Part shown: in pieces, positions 1 through 7,490 of the stretch
How positions within the stretch are numbered: position 1 is the stretch's first letter
Layout: the number at the start of each line of letters is the position of its first letter
Origin: Chitinophagaceae bacterium
GTDB lineage: Bacteria; Bacteroidota; Bacteroidia; Chitinophagales; Chitinophagaceae
Assembly (NCBI GenBank): GCA_016786525.1
Contig: JAEUVW010000035.1
Span: forward strand, 1-12,676
Direction of reading: 5' to 3'
DNA length: 12,676 bases
Notes under the pieces: generated by a model
The model's database searches: none
What the model saw: only the letters and a program-made list of their open reading frames with translations
What the model was told of the DNA's origin: nothing
Made by a program: the position numbers and the translations under genes

Positions 1-2997
1 CAGATCATTATCCTGATTGTTTACCTGCCCATACTGTCGCTGAGCGGTATCGAGGGAAAAATGTTCAAACCCATGGCGCAAACCGTAGCCTTCGCCATAC
101 TGGGAGCATTCATTCTTTCCCTGACCTATGTACCCATGATCAGCGCCCTGGCCATCAGCAAAAAAATAACGCAGCGCCCGACCCTTTCCGACAGGGTAAT
201 GGCTCGTATCGAAAACCTGTACCTGCACCTGCTGCAAAAAGCCCTGCGGGTACGCAAACTCCTGGTAGCTGCCACGGTAGCCCTTTTCGCGGTTACGGTC
301 TTCCTGTTTACCCGTATGGGAGGTGAGTTTATTCCCCAGCTGGAAGAAGGCGACTTCGCGGTAGAAACAAGGTTGCTGGTCGGCGCCAACCTCTCTACCA
401 CCATCAGCAGCATCAGCAGGATATCCGAAGCCCTGAAGGCCCGCTACCCCGAAGTAGAGCAGGTAGTGAGCCGGATCGGCAGTGCAGAGATACCCACAGA
501 CCCTATGCCTATTGAAGGCGGCGACATGATCATTGTGCTCAAAGACAAATCGCAGTGGACGAGTGCAAAGACCTTTACAGAGCTGGCCGGTAAAATGTCT
601 GCTACCGTACAGGATGTGATGCCCGGTGTCACCACCGGTTTCCAGTACCCGGTACAGATGCGCTTCAATGAACTGATGACCGGGGCCAAGCAGGATGTGG
701 TCTGCAAAATATTCGGTGAAGACCTGGACAAGCTGGCAGCATATGCGGCACAGCTGGGCGATGTGGCCAAAAAGGTAAAAGGCACAGCGGACTGGTATAT
801 CGAATCCGTCACCGGCATGCCGCAGATCGTCATCGACTACAACAGGGACCTTGTAGCACAGTACGGGATGGATATTGAAAACATCAACAAAACGGTGAAT
901 GCTGCCTTTGCCGGTGCCACTGCAGGAAAAATATACGAAGGCGAAAAAAGCTTTGACCTGGTCGTGCGGGTAGGCGGCGAAGGAAGGCGGAGCATAGAAG
1001 ACGTACGGAACCTGCTGGTATCTGCACCATCCGGCCTGCAGATCCCGCTATACCAGCTAGCCACCATCAGCGAGGTCGAAGGGCCTAACCAGATCCAAAG
1101 GGAAAATGCCCGGAGACGCATTATCGTTGGATTCAACGTCCGCGGCCGCGATGTACAATCCATCGTAGAAGAACTGCAGCAAAAGGCAGCAGCGCAACTG
1201 AAACTGGCCCCCGGCTACAGCATCACCTACGGCGGCACTTTCGAAAACCTCCAGGAAGCCCGGAAAAGGCTGATGGTAGCGGTCCCCGTGGCACTGCTGC
1301 TCATTTTCGGATTACTGTACTTTGTATTTTCCTCGCTCAAAGAGGGGGCATTGATCTTTACGGCCATACCGCTCTCCGCCATCGGAGGTGTATGCGCTTT
1401 ATGGATCCGGGGAATGCCTTTCAGCATATCGGCAGGCGTCGGCTTCATTGCGCTGTTTGGCGTGGCAGTACTCAATGGTATTGTACTGATCTCGGAGTTC
1501 AACCGGATTAAAAAAGAAGGCAGTATCCCCGGCATAACGGAGCTGGTGATGGCCGGCACGCGCAACAGGCTGAGACCTGTGCTGATGACGGCTGCAGTGG
1601 CGTCCCTGGGTTTCCTGCCTATGGCCATCAGCAACGGAGCCGGGGCAGAGGTGCAGCGGCCTCTGGCCACTGTAGTGATCGGGGGGCTCGTTACGGCCAC
1701 CTTCCTTACCCTGTTTGTGTTACCGGCCCTCTACCTGCTTTCCGGCAGCAAAAGAAAAGGTGCAGGAGCCAAAGCAGCAGCTACCCTCCTGCTGCTGGGC
1801 ACACTGCAGACCGCCGGTGCACAAAGCCTTGCGTATCGCCCGGTTGGCATCGAAGAAGCGCTCATCATCGCCGGCAACAACAACAATAGCCTGGCTGCAG
1901 TCCGCCTGCAGGCGCGGGCGGCCGGGCAATTGAAAGCCACGGCCTTCGACCCGGCCAAAGCCCAGCTGACAGCAGACTACGGGCAGGTCAACAGCGCCTA
2001 CCACGACAACCGGATCGGCCTGAGCCAGTCGCTGGCCTTCCCGACGGTGTACACCCGGCAGGCACAACTGCTGAAGGCCCAGGCCCAAACCGCCCTGGAG
2101 ACGGTCAACCTGAACGAACTGGAACTGAAAGCAGCAGTCCGCACCCTATTCTACGACTATGCCGTCCTGGCAAGGCGTAAAGAACTGCTGCACTACGCCG
2201 ATAGCCTGTACGGGATGTTTGCAGCAAGATCGGCCAAACGTTTTGCAGCCGGCGCAGCCAATATACTCGAGAAGACGGCAGCCGAAATGCAAAGGGCACA
2301 GATCAGCAACCAGCTGATCCTGTTGGAAAAAGACCTGGAGATCACACTGAACCAGTTCAATGCCCTGCTGCAGGATACGGTACCCTGCCTGCCCCGGACT
2401 GCCCATGCGAAATATATCATACCGGATGCTCCTGCCGACCTTTCGGCGCTGCCCGACTACAGGCAGGCGGCATCCCTTACCCAGGCTGCATTCCGGCAAT
2501 GGAAACTGGAGCAGGCCCGGAAGCTGCCCGATCTTTTTGCGGGGTACAGCAACCAGAGCCTGAGCGGCGTGCAAACGATCCGGGGACAGGATAGGACTTT
2601 CGGTACTGCAGACCGCTTCAGCTATATCAGTGCGGGCATCAGCGTCCCCTTATTTTTCCGGGCCCAGGCCGCACGGGCACGCGCTGCAAAACTGGCCTGG
2701 CAGAGCCGCATCAAAGAAACAGATGAAACGGCACGGCAACTGGAAACCCGGTACCGGAATGCAGGCCTGGAGGTAACCCGATACGGGAGCGTACTGGAGT
2801 ACTATGAAAAAAGCGGGCTCGGCAGTGCTGCAGACATTATCGCGGCCGCAGATGAGCAATTCAAAGCCGGCGAAACAGACTACCTGCAATGGGTGATCTT
2901 AATCAACCAGGCGATCAGCCTGCGCAGCGAGTACCTCAATACGCTCGGGAACTTCAACCGTGCGGCCATTCAATTCACCAGATTAAAGAACAAGTAA
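1..2997 (+). CDS. CzcA/CusA-type heavy-metal efflux RND pump fused to a TolC-like outer-membrane factor (5' partial)
   Basis: Inner-membrane proton-driven exporter of metal cations (Cu/Ag or Co/Zn/Cd class; the metal cannot be read from this part) with a TolC-type outer-membrane channel on the same polypeptide. The frame is open from base 1, so the ATG at 61 is internal and the N-terminal third, including the proton-relay helix 4, lies outside the window. Seen within the 998 residues: membrane segments near 25-50 and 87-103; a large periplasmic porter region about 105-420 with the family-typical GGEFIPQLEEGDF and PVQMRFNELMTG; five membrane segments at about 424-447, 450-471, 474-498, 525-544 and 554-582; then an outer-membrane-factor domain from about 608 to the end, rich in Ala/Gln coiled-coil helices. 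The junction (about 585-608) reads like a signal peptide: KRK, hydrophobic LLLLG, then AGA-QS. No in-frame ATG lies there, so a true fusion is likely. RND-TolC fusions of this kind are, from memory, common in Bacteroidota. The adaptor gene follows after 5 bp. Confidence 0.95.
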   Translation, partial: QIIILIVYLPILSLSGIEGKMFKPMAQTVAFAILGAFILSLTYVPMISALAISKKITQRPTLSDRVMARIENLYLHLLQKALRVRKLLVAATVALFAVTVFLFTRMGGEFIPQLEEGDFAVETRLLVGANLSTTISSISRISEALKARYPEVEQVVSRIGSAEIPTDPMPIEGGDMIIVLKDKSQWTSAKTFTELAGKMSATVQDVMPGVTTGFQYPVQMRFNELMTGAKQDVVCKIFGEDLDKLAAYAAQLGDVAKKVKGTADWYIESVTGMPQIVIDYNRDLVAQYGMDIENINKTVNAAFAGATAGKIYEGEKSFDLVVRVGGEGRRSIEDVRNLLVSAPSGLQIPLYQLATISEVEGPNQIQRENARRRIIVGFNVRGRDVQSIVEELQQKAAAQLKLAPGYSITYGGTFENLQEARKRLMVAVPVALLLIFGLLYFVFSSLKEGALIFTAIPLSAIGGVCALWIRGMPFSISAGVGFIALFGVAVLNGIVLISEFNRIKKEGSIPGITELVMAGTRNRLRPVLMTAAVASLGFLPMAISNGAGAEVQRPLATVVIGGLVTATFLTLFVLPALYLLSGSKRKGAGAKAAATLLLLGTLQTAGAQSLAYRPVGIEEALIIAGNNNNSLAAVRLQARAAGQLKATAFDPAKAQLTADYGQVNSAYHDNRIGLSQSLAFPTVYTRQAQLLKAQAQTALETVNLNELELKAAVRTLFYDYAVLARRKELLHYADSLYGMFAARSAKRFAAGAANILEKTAAEMQRAQISNQLILLEKDLEITLNQFNALLQDTVPCLPRTAHAKYIIPDAPADLSALPDYRQAASLTQAAFRQWKLEQARKLPDLFAGYSNQSLSGVQTIRGQDRTFGTADRFSYISAGISVPLFFRAQAARARAAKLAWQSRIKETDETARQLETRYRNAGLEVTRYGSVLEYYEKSGLGSAADIIAAADEQFKAGETDYLQWVILINQAISLRSEYLNTLGNFNRAAIQFTRLKNK
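1741..1827 (+). other. Signal-peptide-like linker at the RND/TolC fusion junction
   Basis: Residues 581-609 of the windowed protein have the three regions of a Sec signal peptide: a basic stretch (SGSKRKGAGAK), a hydrophobic core (AAATLLLLGTLQT) and a small-residue cleavage motif A-G-A before Q-S, with the possible cut between bases 1821 and 1822. The segment follows the last RND helix, whose C-terminal end is cytoplasmic in this family. It would therefore recross the inner membrane and place the TolC-like domain in the periplasm. Whether signal peptidase cuts it is inference. Confidence 0.6.
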
Positions 2998-3002
2998 GTC
3001 TA

Positions 3003-4148
3003 ATGAAATACACAATATACTGCCTCCTGGCTTCCCTGCTGCTAACAGCCTGCGGAGGAACACAAAAAGAAAAAGAAAACACAGCAGCTGCACAAAACAG
3101 GCCGGCGCCGGAAAGCGAACAGCTGCTCAGCATTTCAGCGCAACAAAGCACCGGCGCCGGCATCGTCATCGGGCAACCGCAACTCGGGAACATCGGGGGA
3201 ACCATCACCCTGCAGGGCGCCATAGACGTACCTCCACAAAATACGGTAAGGCTGAGCTTCCCGATAGGCGGCTACATCAGGTCCACGACCATGCTTCCCG
3301 GCAAAGCAGTCAAAAAGGGGCAGGTACTGGCTGTTCTCGAAGACATGCAGGTCATACAGCTGCAACAGGATTACCTGACCGCTACCACAAACTTTGCGCT
3401 CGCGGAAACAGAATTTGAACGGCAACAGGAACTGAATGCCAGCAAAGCCAGCAGCGATAAAACCTTCCAGCAGGCCAGGGCTGAAAGAGACCGGCAACGC
3501 ATTCTCATCAGCGCTTTAGGACAAAAACTCCGCCTGGTCGGTATCGATGCCGGCAGTCTGACACCGGAAACCGTCAGGAAAAGCGTCAGCATCACATCCC
3601 CCATCGACGGCTTCGTATCCCGCGTCAATGTGGCCATCGGGCAATACACTGCGCCGACCGATGTACTGTTTGAGCTGGTAGACCCTTCAGACATCCACCT
3701 TGCCTTACAGGTGTTCGAAAAAGACATTGCCCGTATAGCAGTCGGCAGTCCCGTACTGGCTTATAGCAACATCGATCCCGGGCACAAATTCCCTGCCCGG
3801 GTCATTCTGGCCGGCCGTGCTTTCGATGAAAACAGGATGACCACCATACATTGCCATTTTGACCAATACGACCCCGCATTGATCCCCGGCATGTTCATGA
3901 ATGCTGAGGTCTCTGTAAAAGCTGCACCCGCCTGGGTGGTACCGGAGCAGGCTGTAGTACGCTGGCAAAACCGGTACTATGTCTTCATCGCGTCCGGACC
4001 GGGTCAGTTCCTGATGCGCGCAGTCAGTACAGGCGCGCTGCACAACGGCATGCAACAGATCGAAGGCCCGGGCATCGGCAAGGACACGAAGCTGGTGACC
4101 GCCAACGCTTTCGCGCTGCTGATGAAGCTGAAGAATACAGAGGAATAG
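3003..4148 (+). CDS. Efflux RND periplasmic adaptor subunit (CusB/CzcB-type), lipoprotein
   Basis: Membrane-fusion protein that bridges the RND pump and the outer-membrane channel; anchored in a membrane by lipid and extending through the periplasm. The frame is open further upstream, to 2889, inside the pump gene. The ATG at 3003 is chosen because it yields a clean lipoprotein signal (MKYTIYCLLASLLLTAC, lipid-bearing Cys17) and sits 5 bp after the pump stop codon. The protein is 381 aa, normal for the family. Seen: a first half of the lipoyl/barrel-sandwich domain at about 80-115 (FPIGGYIRS, GKAVKKGQVLAVLED), an alpha-hairpin rich in Gln, Glu and Ala at about 116-185, the second lipoyl half at about 200-230 (SPIDGFVSRVNVAIGQ), then beta-barrel and membrane-proximal domains with the typical IPGMFMNAEV near 300. 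No His- or Met-rich metal-binding tail is present. Cotranscription with the pump-channel fusion is very likely. Confidence 0.93.
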   Translation: MKYTIYCLLASLLLTACGGTQKEKENTAAAQNRPAPESEQLLSISAQQSTGAGIVIGQPQLGNIGGTITLQGAIDVPPQNTVRLSFPIGGYIRSTTMLPGKAVKKGQVLAVLEDMQVIQLQQDYLTATTNFALAETEFERQQELNASKASSDKTFQQARAERDRQRILISALGQKLRLVGIDAGSLTPETVRKSVSITSPIDGFVSRVNVAIGQYTAPTDVLFELVDPSDIHLALQVFEKDIARIAVGSPVLAYSNIDPGHKFPARVILAGRAFDENRMTTIHCHFDQYDPALIPGMFMNAEVSVKAAPAWVVPEQAVVRWQNRYYVFIASGPGQFLMRAVSTGALHNGMQQIEGPGIGKDTKLVTANAFALLMKLKNTEE

Positions 4149-4166
4149 AAAAACCATACGGATTTT

Positions 4167-4205
4167 ACAGGCGAAGGCTGCCCGATGCGGGTAGCCTTCG
4201 CCTGT
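4167..4205. terminator. Hairpin between convergent genes, probable transcription end
   Basis: A perfect 13-bp stem pairs ACAGGCGAAGGCT (4167-4179) with AGCCTTCGCCTGT (4193-4205). The loop itself contains a CCCG/CGGG mini-stem. It begins 18 bp after the adaptor stop codon and lies between two convergent genes, so it could end transcripts from both sides. No long U-tract follows on either strand, so the terminator role is inferred from position and stem strength. Confidence 0.55.
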
Positions 4206-4210
4206 TATCA

Positions 4211-4224
4211 GAGATGATCATCTC
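4211..4224. repeat. 14-bp perfect palindrome GAGATGATCATCTC
   Basis: This sequence equals its own reverse complement and lies between the hairpin at 4167-4205 and the 3' end of the amidohydrolase gene. A smaller imperfect hairpin (CGGC(A)AGG / CCTGCCG, 4225-4243) directly abuts it. Function is unknown. It may be part of a compound termination or RNA-processing region, or a chance dyad. Confidence 0.4.
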
Positions 4225-4249
4225 CGGCAAGGGCATCCTGCCGTAAGAC

Positions 4250-5467
4250 TCAGAAAACAAGGTGACCATCGTGTACCAGGGACCGTACCGGCGACATACG
4301 CGCTACCGCTTCAGCGGAGCAAGACGCTTCTGTCCATACAAAGCGGGCAGGGGCTCCGGCTTTCGGCCATTGCATGCGGCCTTCGTCATCCAGCGGCAGG
4401 ATGCCGTTGGTGGCCATCTTCAGCAGGCGCGACAGTTCCCATTCTGTCTCCCGCCCATACAGGCCCGCGGCCAGGTTAGCTTTGTACAGCAGGCTGCCCG
4501 ATCCCAGTGTACTCCAGTGGTCCTGTATATTATCGTTCCCGCTCAGTACGCTTACCCCGTGTTGCCAGAGCAAAGGCAGGGGCATAGTGGCCGCCCCATA
4601 AGGCAGTGCTGTTGCGATACTGATCTCTGCCGCAGCCAGACGTTCTGCCAGCCGCTCTACCTCCTGTACGGGCAGCACCGCCAGCACATAGGCATGGCTG
4701 ATACAGGTCTTGCCCCGAAGGGCAGGGTTTTCCAACACCTTTTCGATAAGATAGTCGATTGTCTGCACCCCGCTGGCCCCGGTTTCGTGCAGGTGTATGT
4801 CTATGCCCTTACCGTGATCCAAAGCCAGTTGTATCGTAAAGTCCAGGGGCTTTTCAACACTGCCGTCTATACTGTACGGGTCCAGGCCGCCGATGTATTG
4901 CACAGTGTCAAGAGCTGCCGCCTCGCGCATCAAGGGTACCGTATCCGTATAGAAAAGACCATGCTGAGGAAAAGCGACCAGCTCTGCGGCAAACGAATCC
5001 TTTTTCTGCTCCAGCACCCGCAGCAGGTTCTCCAGCGAGCGCAGCCCGGATGTAGGTTCGATATTGAAGTGAGAACGTGCATAGCTGATACCATGCGATT
5101 GCAACAATTCAATCAGTTGAGCGCTGCGCTGCACAGAGGTTTCGAGCAGGCCGGGGATCATCTGCTGTTCCATTGCGATCATATCCTTTACTGTCCTGTT
5201 GCCCGCGGATACGGCTTTCCAGGGCAGGCCATACAAGGACTTATCCAGGTGCGTGTGCATGTCCCTGAATGCCGGTAGCATCAGCAAGCCTTTTGCATCA
5301 ATACCTTCCTTAGCGGGCACCTGCTCTTTTACAGACCGGAACAGGCCATTTTCCATTTCTATAGAAAAAAGACCGGTACGCGTACCGGTAACGATCCCGT
5401 TTTCTGTTTCAAAACCCGTTTCCAGGCGTACGTTGTTCAAAACCTGTACCGTATGATCCATCATCAT
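4250..5467 (-). CDS. Metal-dependent amidohydrolase, cytosine-deaminase (CodA)-like
   Basis: Cytoplasmic TIM-barrel hydrolase or deaminase that probably acts on a cyclic amide or aminated ring; the exact substrate is unknown. In the 405 residues the metal and catalytic positions of the CodA group are recognisable: H71-T-H73 (first strand), Q168 in FPQHG, H225 and E228 in HLHE, H258 in SHAY, and D312 in GNDN. Their order and spacing match those remembered for E. coli CodA (H61/H63, Q156, H214/E217, H246, D313). The residues flanking the catalytic Asp differ: CodA has H-D-D where this protein has N-D-N, which argues against a simple cytosine-deaminase label. The first 60 and last 50 residues form the usual beta-sandwich of amidohydrolases. 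Three consecutive in-frame ATGs (5467, 5464, 5461) make the exact start ambiguous. It is a single gene, divergent from the DUF2024 cluster and convergent with the efflux genes. No signal peptide was seen. Confidence 0.85.
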   Translation of the reverse strand: MMMDHTVQVLNNVRLETGFETENGIVTGTRTGLFSIEMENGLFRSVKEQVPAKEGIDAKGLLMLPAFRDMHTHLDKSLYGLPWKAVSAGNRTVKDMIAMEQQMIPGLLETSVQRSAQLIELLQSHGISYARSHFNIEPTSGLRSLENLLRVLEQKKDSFAAELVAFPQHGLFYTDTVPLMREAAALDTVQYIGGLDPYSIDGSVEKPLDFTIQLALDHGKGIDIHLHETGASGVQTIDYLIEKVLENPALRGKTCISHAYVLAVLPVQEVERLAERLAAAEISIATALPYGAATMPLPLLWQHGVSVLSGNDNIQDHWSTLGSGSLLYKANLAAGLYGRETEWELSRLLKMATNGILPLDDEGRMQWPKAGAPARFVWTEASCSAEAVARMSPVRSLVHDGHLVF

Positions 5468-5479
5468 GTTTTAAAGCCA

Positions 5480-5487
5480 CAAAGTTA
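5480..5487 (-). promoter_or_regulatory. Bacteroidetes -7 box (TAACTTTG) for the amidohydrolase gene
   Basis: Read on the minus strand the sequence is TAACTTTG, an exact match to the Bacteroidetes TAnnTTTG element, 12 bp upstream of the first ATG. That spacing gives a very short leader. No convincing -33 TTTG was found at the expected distance, so this is a half-supported promoter. Confidence 0.5.
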
Positions 5488-5541
5488 AGGACTGCTCCTT
5501 CATACCGTCTTATACCCTTTCTGTTCAGAAAAAAATAGCAG

Positions 5542-5564
5542 TATAGTTAGGATTCCTAACTATA
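5542..5564. promoter_or_regulatory. Perfect 23-bp inverted repeat, candidate MarR operator
   Basis: The half-site TATAGTTAGGA (5542-5552) is followed by one central T and its exact reverse complement (5554-5564). The right arm overlaps the first four bases of the -7-like box at 5561-5568, so a bound dimer would block RNA polymerase. Size, AT-rich ends and symmetry fit operators of MarR dimers, and a MarR-type gene closes the gene cluster that starts 69 bp downstream. Negative autoregulation of the cluster is inferred. Confidence 0.75.
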
Positions 5565-5568
5565 TTTG
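5561..5568 (+). promoter_or_regulatory. Bacteroidetes -7 box (TATATTTG) for the DUF2024-YggS-GATase-MarR cluster
   Basis: Exact match to TAnnTTTG, placed 64 bp upstream of the ATG at 5633, giving an expected leader of nearly 60 nt. A clear -33 TTTG is not visible upstream; that zone is an A-rich run and the palindrome. The overlap with the inverted repeat supports its being a regulated promoter. Confidence 0.6.
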
Positions 5569-5632
5569 CGGACACTATTGCAGCGGCACGTATACCGCTT
5601 TGTTTATTTTCTTCACCTCAAAAATAAAAGTT

Positions 5633-6025
5633 ATGCAGGTAGCGGTCTGGGACACTTACGTCAAAACCCGTTCAGGGTCCGTATTGCATTTTGACATCAT
5701 CGTACCGGATACCCTGAAGGACGCAGGGCACATTTACGGATTCGGCAAACAGTACCTGCAATCCATCGGCGAGGGCAAGAGTGAACTCTCTATGGAGCAA
5801 TGCCGCTTTTGCCATATCGAAAGCCCTACAGCGGAAATGCTGTCGGCCATCGGAGACAAAGGCTATTACATTTTAGCAATGGAGACGATACCGGCCAGTC
5901 TAAACAGCGACGCCTCCCGGCGGGACAAAATCCTGTACCTGAAAGGGCATTATGCACAGTACCGCTTTGCAGACTTCAGGGGCATAGCGGAAACAGAAGT
6001 AGACCATATCCTGCTGCAGTCATGA
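5633..6025 (+). CDS. DUF2024 family protein
   Basis: Small soluble protein of unknown function, probably cytoplasmic, with no signal peptide. The ATG at 5633 gives MQVAVWDTYVKTRSGSVLHF, the typical beginning of this family (a short beta-strand, then VWDTYV and HFDIIVP). An upstream in-frame ATG at 5600 would add an uncharacteristic 11 residues. Other family hallmarks seen are IYGFGKQYL (about 34-42) and CRFCHIE (57-63), a C-x2-C-H pair that could bind metal or act in redox, followed by GYYILAMET (77-85). At 130 residues it appears longer than the usual family core of roughly 85-90 (from memory); residues about 93-130 would be a C-terminal extension. Its stop overlaps the ATG of the next gene (ATGA), so the two are translationally coupled. 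It is the first gene after the palindromic operator. Confidence 0.8.
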   Translation: MQVAVWDTYVKTRSGSVLHFDIIVPDTLKDAGHIYGFGKQYLQSIGEGKSELSMEQCRFCHIESPTAEMLSAIGDKGYYILAMETIPASLNSDASRRDKILYLKGHYAQYRFADFRGIAETEVDHILLQS

Positions 6026-6750
6026 CCATCAACGAACGCCTACAACACATCCGCTCAGCGATAGACACCGCCTGCCGGGCAAACGGCAGGCAGCCGGACG
6101 AAGTCCGTTTGCTGCTGGCGACCAAGACGGTAGAGCCGGAACAGATCCGCCAGGCTTTCGGCAAGGGCATGAACTACGTGGGGGAAAACAAAGTACAGGA
6201 ACTGAAGCGCAAACAACCCTTGCTGCAGGCAGACAATGTGACCTTTCATTTTATCGGTCACCTGCAGACCAACAAAGTAAAAGATGTGCTGCGTTATGCC
6301 CATTGCATCCAGTCGGTAGACCGACTGCCCCTGGCTGAGGCTTTGGACCGGGAACTGCAGAAGCAGGGGCGCAGCATGCCTGTACTGTTACAGGTCAACA
6401 CCTCTTACGAAGAAAGCAAATTCGGGATCAGTCCCGAACAGGCGGCCCTGCTGGCACGCCAGGTATCGGCACTGGGTACCCTGCAGGTACAGGGCCTGAT
6501 GACCATAGGCCTGTTCAGCGCAGAGGAAGCACGGGTACGGCAATGCTTTCGCCGACTGGCTGCGATACGTGCACAGCTCTCGGAGCTGGATCTTCCGAAT
6601 ACCCGGATGGACGAACTGTCTATGGGCATGAGCGGAGATTATGAGGCCGCCATTGCGGAAGGTGCCACAATGGTGCGCATCGGCACTGCCTTGTTCGGGG
6701 AAAGGGTCTACCCGGATACCTATTACTGGAATGAAAACACAAGCCTGTGA
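6022..6750 (+). CDS. YggS/PLPBP (PROSC) family pyridoxal-phosphate-binding protein
   Basis: Cytoplasmic PLP-binding protein of the fold-type III (alanine racemase-like) barrel. The family maintains vitamin B6 and amino-acid homeostasis and has no established enzyme activity. The ATG at 6022 overlaps the upstream TGA by 4 bp and yields 242 aa, a normal length. The frame is open further upstream, but only inside the DUF2024 gene. Family motifs seen: LLATKT with the probable Schiff-base lysine K35, MNYVGENKVQEL (about 51-62), FHFIGHLQTNKVKDVL (about 75-90), QVNTSYEESKFG (about 128-139), GLMTIG, and the phosphate-binding end LSMGMSGDYEAAIAEG followed by VRIGTALFG. It sits mid-cluster, coupled to DUF2024 upstream and to the amidotransferase downstream. 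Confidence 0.94.
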   Translation: MTINERLQHIRSAIDTACRANGRQPDEVRLLLATKTVEPEQIRQAFGKGMNYVGENKVQELKRKQPLLQADNVTFHFIGHLQTNKVKDVLRYAHCIQSVDRLPLAEALDRELQKQGRSMPVLLQVNTSYEESKFGISPEQAALLARQVSALGTLQVQGLMTIGLFSAEEARVRQCFRRLAAIRAQLSELDLPNTRMDELSMGMSGDYEAAIAEGATMVRIGTALFGERVYPDTYYWNENTSL

Positions 6751-7469
6751 ACAAAACAAGAATACACATTTTCCAGCACGTACCCTATGAGGGACCGGGA
6801 TCCATCGCAGACTGGCTTTCGGCACAGGGCTATGAGTACAGCATCATACGGCTCTACGAAAAAGGCTATACTTTTCCCGCCCTTGAAGAGATGGACGCCC
6901 TCATTGTACTGGGCGGCCCCATGGGCGTGTACGACGAGTGGGACCATCCCTGGCTCTACCGCGAAAAAGCATTTATAGAAGACTGTATGGATGCGGGCAA
7001 AAAAGTACTGGGTATTTGCCTCGGCGCACAATTGATCGCCTGCTGCCTGGGCGCCAGGGTATGCACGGCAACGCAAAAGGAGATCGGCTGGTACCCCGTT
7101 GTCCCTACTCCCGAATGCAGTACTGTACCCTGGCTGCAGGAACTATTCCGGGAGCAGCCCTTCGTTTTCCACTGGCATGGCGACCAGTTCGACATTCCCT
7201 ATGACGAGAGTATTCATGTATTGTCTTCGCAGGCCAACAAGCGGCAGGCCTTTGTAAAAGGGGAACAGGTGATCGCCCTGCAGTTTCATGCAGAACTAAC
7301 AGAAGACTGGCTTGCCGGCATGCTGGAGCAGGGCAGGCAGGAGCTGAAAGCTGCGCCTTATATACAGGCGCAGGCCGATATCGAAGCGGGCAGCAGGCAT
7401 ATCGACTCCTGCCGGCAATTGATGGATACGATACTGCAGCACTGGCTGCATCCGGATACTTGTGCTTAA
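6747..7469 (+). CDS. Class I (type 1) glutamine amidotransferase, GMP-synthase-like
   Basis: Stand-alone amidotransferase-fold protein of 240 aa. The family removes ammonia from glutamine or hydrolyses gamma-glutamyl compounds; the acceptor here is unknown. It starts with GTG at 6747, which overlaps the previous TGA by 4 bp. This start is supported because it places the first beta-strand (RIHIFQHVPYEGPGSI) at the N-terminus as in homologues, and the next in-frame ATG is at codon 49, inside the fold. The triad is intact: nucleophile C91 in GICLGAQ, H181 and E183 in QFHAE. An oxyanion-type GGPMG lies at 56-60. No synthetase domain is attached and none is encoded nearby, so it may act alone, as the gamma-glutamyl hydrolase members do. 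Cytoplasmic, no signal peptide. Confidence 0.9.
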   Translation: MNKTRIHIFQHVPYEGPGSIADWLSAQGYEYSIIRLYEKGYTFPALEEMDALIVLGGPMGVYDEWDHPWLYREKAFIEDCMDAGKKVLGICLGAQLIACCLGARVCTATQKEIGWYPVVPTPECSTVPWLQELFREQPFVFHWHGDQFDIPYDESIHVLSSQANKRQAFVKGEQVIALQFHAELTEDWLAGMLEQGRQELKAAPYIQAQADIEAGSRHIDSCRQLMDTILQHWLHPDTCA

Positions 7470-7490
7470 TATTGCCTTTATTCTGAACTT

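Noticed and set aside
61..63. ATG at 61 as the start of the RND gene
   Set aside because: The frame is open upstream to base 1 and codes for conserved RND membrane sequence (IIILIVYLPILSLSG), so the gene begins outside the window.
1227..1700. Open frame on the - strand (157 codons) inside the RND gene
   Set aside because: Antisense to conserved membrane helices of the pump; no start signal or motif.
2889..3002. Upstream extension of the adaptor frame into the RND-TolC gene
   Set aside because: Would add 38 residues before a canonical lipoprotein signal peptide; ATG 3003 explains the sequence better.
4262..5278. Long open frame on the + strand (338 codons) opposite the amidohydrolase
   Set aside because: It lies wholly within a gene with clear catalytic motifs on the other strand, and its translation is low-complexity with no recognisable fold. 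Judged a codon-bias shadow.
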